Shown one piece after another: positions 28,482 through 36,762 of a DNA stretch of 64,000 nt. Position 1 is the stretch's first letter. Each line of letters starts with the position of its first letter. Both the position numbers and the translations under genes were made by a program. Source of the DNA: Arcanobacterium pluranimalium (GTDB lineage: Bacteria > Actinomycetota > Actinomycetes > Actinomycetales > Actinomycetaceae); NCBI RefSeq assembly GCF_016907845.1, contig NZ_JAFBCS010000001.1, forward strand, positions 1,054,001 to 1,118,000, in the 5' to 3' direction. The notes under the pieces were generated by a model. That model was given only the letters and a program-made list of their open reading frames with translations. It searched no databases and was not told where the DNA came from.

Positions 28482-29609
28482 TTACGCGGGAGAAACTCCA
28501 AGGGAGCGTCCAGAAAGTCCGCGGGCGCGCTTTGCCAGTGAAGCAGCAGCTTCCCGAATCGCAGTCTGGGCAGTGGACTCGCCCTCTTGAATTGCAAGCG
28601 GCACACCGGCGTCGCCACCTTCGCGCAAAGGCTGCTCCAACGGAACCGTAGCGATAACGGGCACATCGTAACCCAGCGTATTTGTGAGCTGCTGGGCGAC
28701 GGCGTCGCCACCACCTGCGCCGAAAATCTCCATGCGAGTTCCGTCGGGCATTGCAAGGTAGGACATATTCTCGATCACGCCCACCACGCGCTGCTCGGTT
28801 TGGCTTGCCATCACACCTGCACGCTCAGCTACTTCTGCCGCAGCGGACTGTGGAGTAGTCACAACAACGATTTCTGCACCTGGAATGAGCTGGGCAACCG
28901 AGATAGCAATATCGCCTGTACCTGGTGGAAGATCGATCAAAAGTGCGTCGAGATCGCCCCAGAATACATCGCCGAAGAACTGCTCAAGTGCACGGTGTAG
29001 CATCGGGCCACGCCAAACCACTGGCGAATTATCCTGCAAGAACATCCCAATCGAGATCACTTTCACGCCGTGTGCAACCGGTGGAATGATCATTTTGTCG
29101 ATCACCTGCGGAGGGGTGTCCACGCCCATCATCTGCGGAATCGAGAAACCGTAAATATCTGCGTCCACGATTCCAACTTTGAGTCCCGAGGCGGCCATAG
29201 CCGTGGCGAGGTTAACGGTCATCGACGATTTACCAACGCCGCCCTTACCGGAGGAAATCGCGTAGACGCGAGTTAGATTACCAGGCTGAGCGAAAGGAAT
29301 TACTCGCTCAGGAGCCCCGCCGCGCAGAGTCTCGCGCAGTTTTGCTTTCTGTTCTTCGTCCATGACGCCCATGACGACGTTCGTGCCGATCACGCCATCG
29401 AGCTCACCGAGAACTTTCTTCACGTCTGCAGTGATGGTGTCACGCAAAGGGCAGCCGGCAGTGGTGAGGTCAATATGAACAGTCACTTTGCCAGTTTCGT
29501 GCACCTCAACAGAGCGCACCATACCGAGTTCGGTAATCGGGCGGCGAATTTCAGGATCAATAACTTTAGCTAGCTCAGCAGTAATATTCTCAACGCTTGG
29601 TAATGTCAT
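28482..29609 (-). CDS. mrp: Mrp/NBP35-family iron-sulfur cluster carrier ATPase
   Basis: P-loop ATPase thought to bind and deliver Fe-S clusters. From ATG at 29609 (GGAG seven bases upstream, inside the first in-frame ATG at 29618) it is 375 residues. The N-terminal 100 residues are an MIP18/DUF59 domain (VIDPEIRRPITELGM, VHIDLTTAGCPL). The ATPase has the deviant Walker A AISSGKGGVGKSSMTVNLA, VDADIYGF, IDLPPGTGDI, and ENMSYLAM. The paired Cys of the CxxC cluster site seen in many Mrp proteins is not evident after ENMSY, a point worth noting. It runs into the O-methyltransferase 54 bases on. Confidence 0.92.
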   Translation of the reverse strand: MTLPSVENITAELAKVIDPEIRRPITELGMVRSVEVHETGKVTVHIDLTTAGCPLRDTITADVKKVLGELDGVIGTNVVMGVMDEEQKAKLRETLRGGAPERVIPFAQPGNLTRVYAISSGKGGVGKSSMTVNLATAMAASGLKVGIVDADIYGFSIPQMMGVDTPPQVIDKMIIPPVAHGVKVISIGMFLQDNSPVVWRGPMLHRALEQFFGDVFWGDLDALLIDLPPGTGDIAISVAQLIPGAEIVVVTTPQSAAAEVAERAGVMASQTEQRVVGVIENMSYLAMPDGTRMEIFGAGGGDAVAQQLTNTLGYDVPVIATVPLEQPLREGGDAGVPLAIQEGESTAQTAIREAAASLAKRARGLSGRSLGVSPA

Positions 29610-29721
29610 GTTCTCCATTTTAGCGTTGAAGTGTGGGAAAGAATATTTGGCACAGCATTGCGTGAGAATAGTTGCGCTTAGTTATAGTAAAGCATAGGAT
29701 TAATCTCGACTTTACCCCAGC

Positions 29722-29750
29722 GGGTGTTACTGGCAAGCAGGCATTACCGG
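29722..29750 (+). promoter_or_regulatory. ribonucleic antiterminator (RAT)-like element
   Basis: 29 bases starting GGGTGTTACTGGC and ending GCAGGCATTACCGG match the BglG/LicT RAT pattern (GGATTGTTACTGnn...GCAGGCAAAACC). By analogy, the PRD protein encoded next would bind it when sugar is present. A downstream stem GGGCGCG (29752-29758) with CGTGCCC (29773-29779, one G-U pair) could be the terminator it opposes, though it lacks a T-tract. Confidence 0.72.
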
Positions 29751-29798
29751 AGGGCGCGTAAGGCTTAGCTTTCGTGCCCGCTCAACGAGGAGCTTTCC

Positions 29799-30656
29799 GT
29801 GGATGACCAAGCCCATTACATAGTGCGAGTGTTCAACAATAACGCTGTGCTCGTGCGTAATAATGACTCTGAACACATCATTGTGGGCAGGGGCATCGGT
29901 TTTGGTCGCCGTCCGGGGGATTCTATTGAGCATGGTGAAGCGCACCGCCACTATGTAGAAGTGAGTCCGCAGCGCATTCAGTTTCTCAAACAAGCGCAAA
30001 ATCTTCCTCAACAGACCCTTGAAGCAATTGCCGGTGGTATCGAGTTAGCAGCAGATATTCTGGGTGAATTACATCCCTCGGTGTATCTCTTGCTCTCGGA
30101 TCACCTGATTTTTGCTATGCAGCGGTTACGTGATGGGCAGGTTATTCGCAATAATTTGCGGACTGAAATTCGTGCCGTTTTCCCAGAGGAATTTGCAGCG
30201 GCCGAAGCTGTGCTCACCTACATCAATGCGCATGCCGATATGGCCTTTCCAGACGACGAAGCAGCATTTATCGCTCTTCATCTCAATGCTGCACGCACTG
30301 GCGTAACGGTGAAGCAGCCGCTAGAACAGGCGAATCGGCTTGCAACGATTATCAACGACGCCGGTCAGTCACTTGGCGTTGAACATGCAGTTCCTGAGGA
30401 GGTGAGTGCATCTATTCTCGCAACGATGCGGCGGATCGAGAGCGGTATGTTCCGCAAGAATGATGCACTGCGCGCTATTTCTCGGGAGTTACCGCGAGAA
30501 TTCGACGTAGCTGAGCGAATTATTGCTCAGCTTCTTCAGGTGGACGCCGTTCCACTGCTTGCGCTTGGAGAGGTCGCGTTCTTATCGGTTACCTTGCATG
30601 CTTGGCGGCAAAGTGGCGGCGTTATCCATCCACATAAACAGAAGGAAAATCAGTGA
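29799..30656 (+). CDS. PRD-domain transcriptional antiterminator (BglG/LicT family)
   Basis: RNA-binding antiterminator controlling the PTS genes that follow. 285 residues from GTG at 29799, behind GAGGAG. The N-terminal CAT RNA-binding domain (residues 1-55) shows VFNNNAVLVRNND and GRGIGFGRRPGD. PRD1 (about 70-170) contains LLSDHLIFAMQR, with the phosphorylatable His, and FPDDEAAFIALHLNAA. PRD2 (about 175-280) has an abbreviated C-terminus ending at LSVTLHAWR. Phosphorylation of PRD His residues by HPr or the EIIB would couple activity to sugar flux. It overlaps the EIICB start. Confidence 0.9.
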   Translation: MDDQAHYIVRVFNNNAVLVRNNDSEHIIVGRGIGFGRRPGDSIEHGEAHRHYVEVSPQRIQFLKQAQNLPQQTLEAIAGGIELAADILGELHPSVYLLLSDHLIFAMQRLRDGQVIRNNLRTEIRAVFPEEFAAAEAVLTYINAHADMAFPDDEAAFIALHLNAARTGVTVKQPLEQANRLATIINDAGQSLGVEHAVPEEVSASILATMRRIESGMFRKNDALRAISRELPREFDVAERIIAQLLQVDAVPLLALGEVAFLSVTLHAWRQSGGVIHPHKQKENQ

Positions 30657-32248
30657 AAGACACTATCGTAGGAGCCTTGCAAAGGTTCGGACGGGCAATC
30701 ATGGGTGCTGTGGCAGTGATGCCAGTAGCAGCTATTCTTATGGGAATTGGTTACTGGATTGATCCAGCAGGTTGGGGTGCTAACAGCGTCACGGCGGCTA
30801 TTCTCATTAAATCGGGACTCGCAGTCCTTGATAACCTCGGCTATGTATTCGCAATTGCACTCGCTTTTGGTCTTGCACGAGACAATAACGGTGCTGCAGC
30901 TCTCTCTGGCTTCTTAGGCTTTACAGCGGTGAAGTTGCTGCTTGCTCCAGAGGCTATTGCAAGCTACCGCGGTATTGCCGATTATAAAGCCCTCAAGGGT
31001 GATGCAGCACTTGAATGGGCTTCCCAAGGCTGGAACGCTGTCAACGAGAAGAACGTGCTCATCGGTATCCTGGTTGGTATTTTGGCTGCATGGTGCTACA
31101 ACCGTTTCCACCAGACCAAGCTTCCAGACTTCTTGGCATTCTTTGCTGGACGCCGTCTTGTTCCGATCGTGACGATGGGTCTGTCGATCGTTCTAGCAGG
31201 CGTGCTCTACCTCGTGTGGCCGTTCGTCTACAACGTCCTCTTCCAGTTCGGCCAGTCGATCCAGGGTCTCGGCGCTGTTGGTGCCGGTATTTACGGTTTG
31301 GTAAACCGCCTGCTTCTCCCAACTGGTCTGCATCACGCTTTGAACTCGATTTTCTGGTTCGACGTTGTGGGCATCAACGATATTGGTAACTTCCTTAAAG
31401 GTGGCGAAACCATCAAGTCAGCTGCTGCCGCTACGTCTGCCGCAACCTGCCCTGGCGTAGGCGTGTGGGCTGGTAACACCTGTACCGTTGTTGGCGAAAT
31501 TGGCAAGTACCAAGCTGGCTTCTTCCCAGTGATGATGTTCGGTATGCCAGGAGCTGCGCTCGCGATTTACTTGCGTGCAGATAAGGCCAAGCGCAAGGTC
31601 GTTGGTTCGCTTATGCTCGCAGCTGCTCTTGCTGCATTCTTTACGGGTGTTACTGAACCAGTAGAATTCTCCTTCCTCTTTGTTGCTCCAGCACTCTACT
31701 TGATCCATGCCATTTTGACAGGTATTTCCTTGGCAGTGGCTGCTTTCTTCCATTGGACGGCGGGCTTCGGTTTCTCGGCCGGATTCGTGGATATGTTCCT
31801 CTCCTCGCAAAACCCCTTGGCCAACAAGTGGTGGATGCTGCTCTTGCTCGGTGTGGTTTACTTCCTCGTCTACCTCGGCGTTTTCTACTTCGCCATTGGC
31901 AAGTTCGATCTTAAGACGCCGGGTCGTGGCGATGATTCCGACGCCGGTGTGAGCCTTGCTGAGGATCGCACCTACTCAAGCGTTGCTTCCCAAGTTATTG
32001 CTGGTCTAGGTGGCAGCGAAAATATTGATCTCGTTGATTACTGTGCAACTCGTCTGCGCGTTTCAGTCAAAGATCACCTTCTTGTTAAGGAGAACGATAT
32101 TAAAGCTGCTGGTGTAGCAGGTGTGATTCGTCCATCGCAGAAATCTGTGCAGGTTATTATTGGCCCGCAGGTACAGTTTGTGTACGACGAAGTTGCCCGC
32201 CAGCTTCAAGGTGAATCAGTTGCTTTACAAGGAGAGCAGGAAATTTAA
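30653..32248 (+). CDS. PTS transporter subunit EIICB, glucose/N-acetylglucosamine family
   Basis: Sugar channel fused to EIIB. 531 residues. The EIIC part (residues 1-420) has about ten membrane segments; QRFGRAIMGAVAVMPVAAIL at the N-terminus, PTGLHHALNSIFWFDVVG and GVTEPVEFSFLFVAP are family hallmarks. The HALNS-FWF pattern is closer to GlcNAc-type (NagE-like) than to PtsG, so GlcNAc is my preferred substrate, with glucose the alternative. EIIB (about 440-525) has the phospho-Cys in LVDYCATRLRVSVKD. The start overlaps the antiterminator stop (ATGA-like) and its end overlaps EIIA by one base. Confidence 0.9.
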   Translation: MKDTIVGALQRFGRAIMGAVAVMPVAAILMGIGYWIDPAGWGANSVTAAILIKSGLAVLDNLGYVFAIALAFGLARDNNGAAALSGFLGFTAVKLLLAPEAIASYRGIADYKALKGDAALEWASQGWNAVNEKNVLIGILVGILAAWCYNRFHQTKLPDFLAFFAGRRLVPIVTMGLSIVLAGVLYLVWPFVYNVLFQFGQSIQGLGAVGAGIYGLVNRLLLPTGLHHALNSIFWFDVVGINDIGNFLKGGETIKSAAAATSAATCPGVGVWAGNTCTVVGEIGKYQAGFFPVMMFGMPGAALAIYLRADKAKRKVVGSLMLAAALAAFFTGVTEPVEFSFLFVAPALYLIHAILTGISLAVAAFFHWTAGFGFSAGFVDMFLSSQNPLANKWWMLLLLGVVYFLVYLGVFYFAIGKFDLKTPGRGDDSDAGVSLAEDRTYSSVASQVIAGLGGSENIDLVDYCATRLRVSVKDHLLVKENDIKAAGVAGVIRPSQKSVQVIIGPQVQFVYDEVARQLQGESVALQGEQEI

Positions 32249-32727
32249 TGTTTGGTTTGAGCAAGAAAGCTGAGCTTCACGCTCCATTCGCTGGTTCGGT
32301 GGTGGACGTATCGCAGGTGCCTGATCCGGTATTTTCACAGAAAATGCTGGGTGAAGGTTTCGCGGTTCAGCCCGACGACGGTGCGGAACTTATTGTTCTG
32401 GCACCTGTTGCGGGTGAGATCGTGAAAGTTTTCAAAACCGGGCACGCTTTCGCTATGCGCACCGATCAAGGCGTTGAAGTGTTAGTTCACATTGGGCTTG
32501 AAACGGTTGAACTGAAAGGTGAGGGCTTTAATGTGCTCGCCGAGTCCGGTCAATCGGTGCAGGCAGGGGAGCCAATTGTTAAAGTCGATGCAGTTCGTGT
32601 AAAAGCTGCCGGCTATAACCTCATCACGCCAATTGTGCTCACAAAACGTGGACAAACCAAAGATGTGAAGATATCAGTTGGTCATGCTCAAGCTCAAGAT
32701 GCGGTATGTACATACAAACTCAGCTAA
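32248..32727 (+). CDS. crr: PTS EIIA component, glucose type
   Basis: Phosphocarrier passing phosphate from HPr to the EIICB just upstream. 159 residues. LHAPFAGSVVDVSQVPDPVF is the typical entry, GFAVQPDDG and VFKTGHAFAMRTDQGVEVL follow with the first active-site His, and VHIGLETVELKGEGF carries the phosphorylated His. Freestanding rather than fused. Symbol by family; in this operon it may serve only the local EIICB. A 19-bp hairpin ends the operon. Confidence 0.9.
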   Translation: MFGLSKKAELHAPFAGSVVDVSQVPDPVFSQKMLGEGFAVQPDDGAELIVLAPVAGEIVKVFKTGHAFAMRTDQGVEVLVHIGLETVELKGEGFNVLAESGQSVQAGEPIVKVDAVRVKAAGYNLITPIVLTKRGQTKDVKISVGHAQAQDAVCTYKLS

Positions 32728-32803
32728 GGGCTGCGTAGCAGCGAGCGGATCTTCTCATGTAGCGAAGGCCAGCTCGCACTGATATGTGCATTTAGCAGTC
32801 TCA

Positions 32804-32844
32804 ACTTGTGGGGGCGGGGATCTTCGATCCCCGCCCCCACAAGT
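32804..32844. terminator. strong hairpin after the PTS operon
   Basis: 19-bp perfect stem, arms 32804-32822 (ACTTGTGGGGGCGGGGATC) and 32826-32844, loop of three bases. It lies between convergent crr and the DUF1003 gene; only short T stretches follow. Confidence 0.87.
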
Positions 32845-32899
32845 AGTTTGCAATGTAAAAGTGGATGATTATTCTGAGCGGTGCATGTATAGTGTGAGC

Positions 32900-33469
32900 T
32901 CAGTTAGTCTCATGTTCAGCTTCTAATTTTGCGATTCGTTCTTCCAGCTCTGCAATGCGTGCATCGCGTCGTGCAATTTCAGTTTCGATATTGCTAAACT
33001 CGCGATCTTCCATCACGTCACGCAACTCTGAGCGGATAAAATCGCGAGTTGCCACCTCTCCAATTGCAAGTCGCAAAGACGCAATCTCGCGCGTGAGATA
33101 CTCCGTATCCGCTAGATTCTGCGCTGCAACTTGCCGATCTCGCTGCGCTGTAACGCGGTCACGATCATCTTGCCGATTCTGTGCCAACAAAATGAGTGGA
33201 GCAGCATATGAGGCCTGTAAAGACAGCATCAGCGTCAGAGCCGTAAAACCTATCTCGGCCGAATCAAATTGCCAATCTTTAGGAGCATAAGTGTTCCAAC
33301 CAATCCATACCACCACAAAAATCGTGAGATAGATGAGGAACGTTGGTGTGCCTGTAAATCTGGCAATACGTTCAGAAATCCGGCCAGTAGTTTCGCCATC
33401 CCAGCGCGATTTCTTAATACGACGTGCACCTTTATCCAAAGGCTGATCAAATGAGTGTGGCATGATCAT
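32900..33469 (-). CDS. DUF1003 membrane protein
   Basis: 189 residues. Residues 20-115 hold the DUF1003 domain: GRISERIARFTGTPTFLIYL, VVWIGWNTYAP, FTALTLMLSLQASYAAPLIL and LAQNRQDDRDR, with two membrane helices. The C-terminal 60 residues are a heptad-patterned coiled coil (IARRDARIAELEERIAKLEA). Its ATG overlaps the stop of the upstream MgtE-N/CBS gene by four bases. The pair is conserved in actinobacteria; the role is unknown, with a link to magnesium handling suggested only by the neighbour. Confidence 0.9.
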   Translation of the reverse strand: MIMPHSFDQPLDKGARRIKKSRWDGETTGRISERIARFTGTPTFLIYLTIFVVVWIGWNTYAPKDWQFDSAEIGFTALTLMLSLQASYAAPLILLAQNRQDDRDRVTAQRDRQVAAQNLADTEYLTREIASLRLAIGEVATRDFIRSELRDVMEDREFSNIETEIARRDARIAELEERIAKLEAEHETN

Positions 33470-34869
33470 CCCACCTCTCCGCGCATCTCATCCGTGCTTG
33501 CCGGCAACGGTTCACTCGGCAACGGTTCGCCCTCGCGTGGCAACTGAGCTTCGCGAATCTCGGCCTCAGCAGCACGCTCTTCAAGTTCCTCGGTATCGGA
33601 GTCGTAACTTTCGTTAACCGTTTGATCAAGCAAGGTTTCGTCGTATTCACGCCAATGCTCAGGAAGCAAATGGTCGAGAACGTCGTCCACAGAAACGGCA
33701 CCAATCAGTTGCCCCTCATCAAGCACGGGAATTGCTGTGAGGTTGTATGTTGCCAAAAGCCTGGTCACTGTGCCAATACCGTCCGCTGGCTCGAGCGGCT
33801 CGACGTCGTTATCCACGATACTACCGAGCATTGTTGAAGGCGGTTCTCGCAGTGCACGCTGTAAATGCACAACCCCTAAGAAACGACCCGTTGGCGTTTC
33901 TAGAGGTGGTCGGCATACGAAGACCATCGTAGCAAGAGCTGGAGGAATATCGGCTCGTCGTGCATGCGCTAAGGCGGTAGCAACCGTTGCATCTGGCGGC
34001 AAAACGATTGGCTCGGTCGTCATCAGACCACCAGCGGTACGTTCGCCATACGACATCAGGCGGCGCACGTCGTCGGCCTCGTCCGGTTCCATGCGGCTCA
34101 ACAGCATCTCCGCCTGCATAGTGGGCAAATCTGCAACGAGATCGGCGGCGTCGTCGGGCTGCATGATTTCCAAAACCTCAGCGGCGCGATCGACGTCCAA
34201 ACCAGAAACGATAGCCACACGATCTTCGTCACCAAGTTCTTCGAGCACGTCAGCGAGGCGGTCGTCCGAAAGCTGATTGGCGACGGCGAGCACACGGTCT
34301 TCTGGAAGCTCGCGTAGCACATCGGCTACGTCGGGTGCTTTAAGATCATCAAGCTGCGCAATAAGAGCATTAGCAGCTTGATTGGCAATCTTTGAAGCAA
34401 GACCCGTCACTTCATTAATCGGCACAATGAGAGTGTTACCAGCGTCTTTCGATCCACGCTTCATGCGCACATACAGCTGCGTGAGCCGCCATTCGCGCGA
34501 GCGCGTCATCTCGATAGCAACGTCCTCCACGACTGCGATCCCTGAGCCGTCCTTGAACACAACTTCGCGATCGAGAATTTCGCCAACTACCATCGTCTCC
34601 ACAGGGCGTTGCGAAAAACGACGAATATTGACTAGACCAGTGGTGATGACTTGACCATTTTCAATGGCCATGACGCGCGTCAAAGGCACAAAAACGCGTC
34701 GTTTTGCCGCAACTTCAACAACTAAACCCACCGCAAGCGGCTCGTGTTTAAGTCGAAAAACCACGACCACGTCTTTTACTTTGCCCACTCGATCACCAAT
34801 CGGATCGAAAACGTCGGTTCCTGCTAACCTGCCAACGAAAATTCGGGAATTCGCTGCCTGCTTGCTCAT
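33466..34869 (-). CDS. MgtE N-domain / CBS-domain protein without transporter domain
   Basis: 467 residues, soluble. The N-terminal part (about 1-140) has two PRC-barrel-like segments (VGRLAGTDVFDPIGDRVGKV). Then come the MgtE N-terminal superhelical repeats (IAQLDDLKAPDVADVLRELP, LEELGDEDRVAIVSGL, VLEIMQPDDAADLVADLP) and two CBS domains (MTTEPIVLPPDATVATALAH and TRLLATYNLTAIPVLDEGQL). The membrane channel part of MgtE is missing, as in mycobacterial Rv1232c-like proteins, so it is more likely a magnesium-responsive regulator than a transporter (inference). Transcribed ahead of the DUF1003 gene. Confidence 0.9.
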   Translation of the reverse strand: MSKQAANSRIFVGRLAGTDVFDPIGDRVGKVKDVVVVFRLKHEPLAVGLVVEVAAKRRVFVPLTRVMAIENGQVITTGLVNIRRFSQRPVETMVVGEILDREVVFKDGSGIAVVEDVAIEMTRSREWRLTQLYVRMKRGSKDAGNTLIVPINEVTGLASKIANQAANALIAQLDDLKAPDVADVLRELPEDRVLAVANQLSDDRLADVLEELGDEDRVAIVSGLDVDRAAEVLEIMQPDDAADLVADLPTMQAEMLLSRMEPDEADDVRRLMSYGERTAGGLMTTEPIVLPPDATVATALAHARRADIPPALATMVFVCRPPLETPTGRFLGVVHLQRALREPPSTMLGSIVDNDVEPLEPADGIGTVTRLLATYNLTAIPVLDEGQLIGAVSVDDVLDHLLPEHWREYDETLLDQTVNESYDSDTEELEERAAEAEIREAQLPREGEPLPSEPLPASTDEMRGEVG

Positions 34870-34996
34870 GGTTCACCTCCATAAATCACAGAGTTTTTCG
34901 ACTTGAGCTGCACACTGCGCGCACAACTCACCTAGTAACAGCGCTCGGCAAATCGAGCTTCTTTACAGCCTCATATTGTTGTTTGCGTGGTTAAAT

Positions 34997-36562
34997 CTAA
35001 TTTTCCTGCACTCGGGCAATCCACGCTTCTACATCCTCAACTGTACGCGGAATATCTTCAGAAATGCGCACCGCACCGGACTTTGTGACCACGACGTCGT
35101 CTTCAATACGCACGCCAATACCACGGAAGCGCTCGGGAACCTTGAGATCGTCGGCTCGGAAGTACAAGCCAGGTTCAATTGTGAAGATCATGCCTGGTTC
35201 GAGCACAGCATCTTGGTAGAGCTCACGTTTGGCTTGTGCGCAGTCGTGGACGTCAAGGCCGAGGTGATGCGAGGTGCCGTGCGGCATCCAACGGCGATGA
35301 TATTGCCCCTCAGGTTTGAGAGAATCTTCGGCGCTCACAGGCAACATTCCCCAGCTATCAAGGTGCTTCGCGATAACTTCCATAGCTGCTGCGTGCACGT
35401 CGCGGAACCGCACACCCGGCTTGGAAGCGGTTTCAAGAGCGTATTCACAGGCCTCAAGCACGGCTTCATACACTTCGCGCTGAGCATCAGAGAATTTTCC
35501 ATTCACAGGCAAGGTGCGAGTGATATCGGCAGTGTAAAGCGAATCGACTTCGGCTCCGGCGTCGACCAACACAAGATCACCCTCGCGTACTGGGCCATCA
35601 TTAGAAATCCAGTGCAAAGTGTTGGCATGGTTACCTGAGGCGGCAATCGTATCGTAGCCCAGCCCATTACCTTCTTCACGGGCTTTAGCGCCAAAAGCGC
35701 CTTCGATCACGCGTTCACCACGCCAATGCCCCACAGCGCGCGGAAGATTGCGTAAAATTTCTTCAAAGCCTTGCGCGGTTACGGCAACGGCTTTTTTCAT
35801 CTCCTCGATTTCCCATTCGTCTTTGATAAGCCGCAGCTCTGATGCAGCTTCAGCGAGAGCGAAGTCGGTAGAGGTTGAGCTTTCGGTGATCCCGTTCTGA
35901 ACACGCAGTTCTTCGACGAGACTTTCAACTTGAGCGTCCGAATGAGGAATCACGCGGATTTGGATAGAGCCAAGGTCTTTGGCAAGATCATCGCGGAGAG
36001 AATCGATATGTTTGACGGCAATGTCGGTCATCGTCTGCATCTCCTGCGCGCTGAGCCGCGCGCCTACCCAAAATTCGCCATGGCGTGAGTCGGCATAGAA
36101 CTCCTCCGAAGAGCGCGAAGCCCGTGGATGGAAGTACAGAGTGGCTTCGTGAGTTGCCTGTGCTGAAGCGCTACTATCGGCAGGGTCGATTGGATTCATG
36201 ACCAGCACCGCTGCTGGTTCATCCTCGCCACCTAATCCAGTGAGATGGGCAAAAGCGGAATGAGCGCGGAAACGGTAGTCGGTGTCATTCGAACGAACTT
36301 TGAGGTCTCCAGCAGGGAAAACGAGACGTTCTCCGGGGAAAAGCCGTCCTATAGCAGCGCGGCGAGCTGGAGTGTAATCGGCCACCTCAGCGCGTTGCGG
36401 ACCGGCAGGGCGTTCGCCCCAATCCTCGCCGATAAACTCGCGAAAAGCGCTGCCGCTTGGCCGCTGAGTTCGGTTATGAGCGCGCTCTTCAATCTCTTTA
36501 TCGAGCTTTTCGCGCATATCGGAAGTTTCGTTTGCAGTCTCATGTACATTTTCGCTCATCAT
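34997..36562 (-). CDS. pepP: Xaa-Pro aminopeptidase (aminopeptidase P)
   Basis: Removes N-terminal residues preceding proline; di-metal M24B peptidase. From ATG at 36562 about 521 residues (the next codon is also ATG; the in-frame start at 36598 seems too early). Residues about 55-230 form the aminopeptidase P N-terminal domain (YRFRAHSAFAHLTGL). The catalytic domain holds the metal ligands: Asp in LVLVDAGAEVDSLYTADITRT, His in MPHGTSHHLGLDVHD, Glu in IFTIEPGLYF and the final Glu in RGIGVRIEDDVVV. Stands alone, divergent from the PHP gene. Confidence 0.93.
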   Translation of the reverse strand: MMSENVHETANETSDMREKLDKEIEERAHNRTQRPSGSAFREFIGEDWGERPAGPQRAEVADYTPARRAAIGRLFPGERLVFPAGDLKVRSNDTDYRFRAHSAFAHLTGLGGEDEPAAVLVMNPIDPADSSASAQATHEATLYFHPRASRSSEEFYADSRHGEFWVGARLSAQEMQTMTDIAVKHIDSLRDDLAKDLGSIQIRVIPHSDAQVESLVEELRVQNGITESSTSTDFALAEAASELRLIKDEWEIEEMKKAVAVTAQGFEEILRNLPRAVGHWRGERVIEGAFGAKAREEGNGLGYDTIAASGNHANTLHWISNDGPVREGDLVLVDAGAEVDSLYTADITRTLPVNGKFSDAQREVYEAVLEACEYALETASKPGVRFRDVHAAAMEVIAKHLDSWGMLPVSAEDSLKPEGQYHRRWMPHGTSHHLGLDVHDCAQAKRELYQDAVLEPGMIFTIEPGLYFRADDLKVPERFRGIGVRIEDDVVVTKSGAVRISEDIPRTVEDVEAWIARVQEN

Positions 36563-36654
36563 ATTTTTATTATTCCACTCAATGAGCAGCAAATGCACAC
36601 TTGCTCTCGGACGGTGAAATGCGTGTTAGGCACAGGCAATGCCGTCACGACAAA

Positions 36655-36737
36655 GCGATGCAGTTATTACACAGCATGACGCTGTTATTACAAGCATGAT
36701 GCCGTTATTAAAAAGCCTGACGCCATTATTACAAAAA
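36655..36737 (+). repeat. four tandem 20-21 bp repeats upstream of the PHP gene
   Basis: Imperfect direct repeats of GCATGACGCTGTTATTACAA type. The TTATTA cores start at 36664, 36685, 36705 and 36726, that is at spacings of 21, 20 and 21 bases, close to two helical turns, so all copies face the same side of the DNA. The last repeat ends 25 bases before the ATG at 36763. Candidate operator array. Confidence 0.6.
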
Positions 36738-36762
36738 GAGTATGCGGGGTTAAGCTATATTT

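Noticed and set aside
33737-34276. 179-residue plus-strand ORF inside the MgtE-N gene
   Set aside because: Antisense shadow: Ser/Arg/Thr-rich composition, no family features, no ribosome-binding site.
36655-36737. CRISPR-like or minisatellite coding repeat before the PHP gene
   Set aside because: No spacers, and no ORF crosses the repeats; a regulator array fits better.
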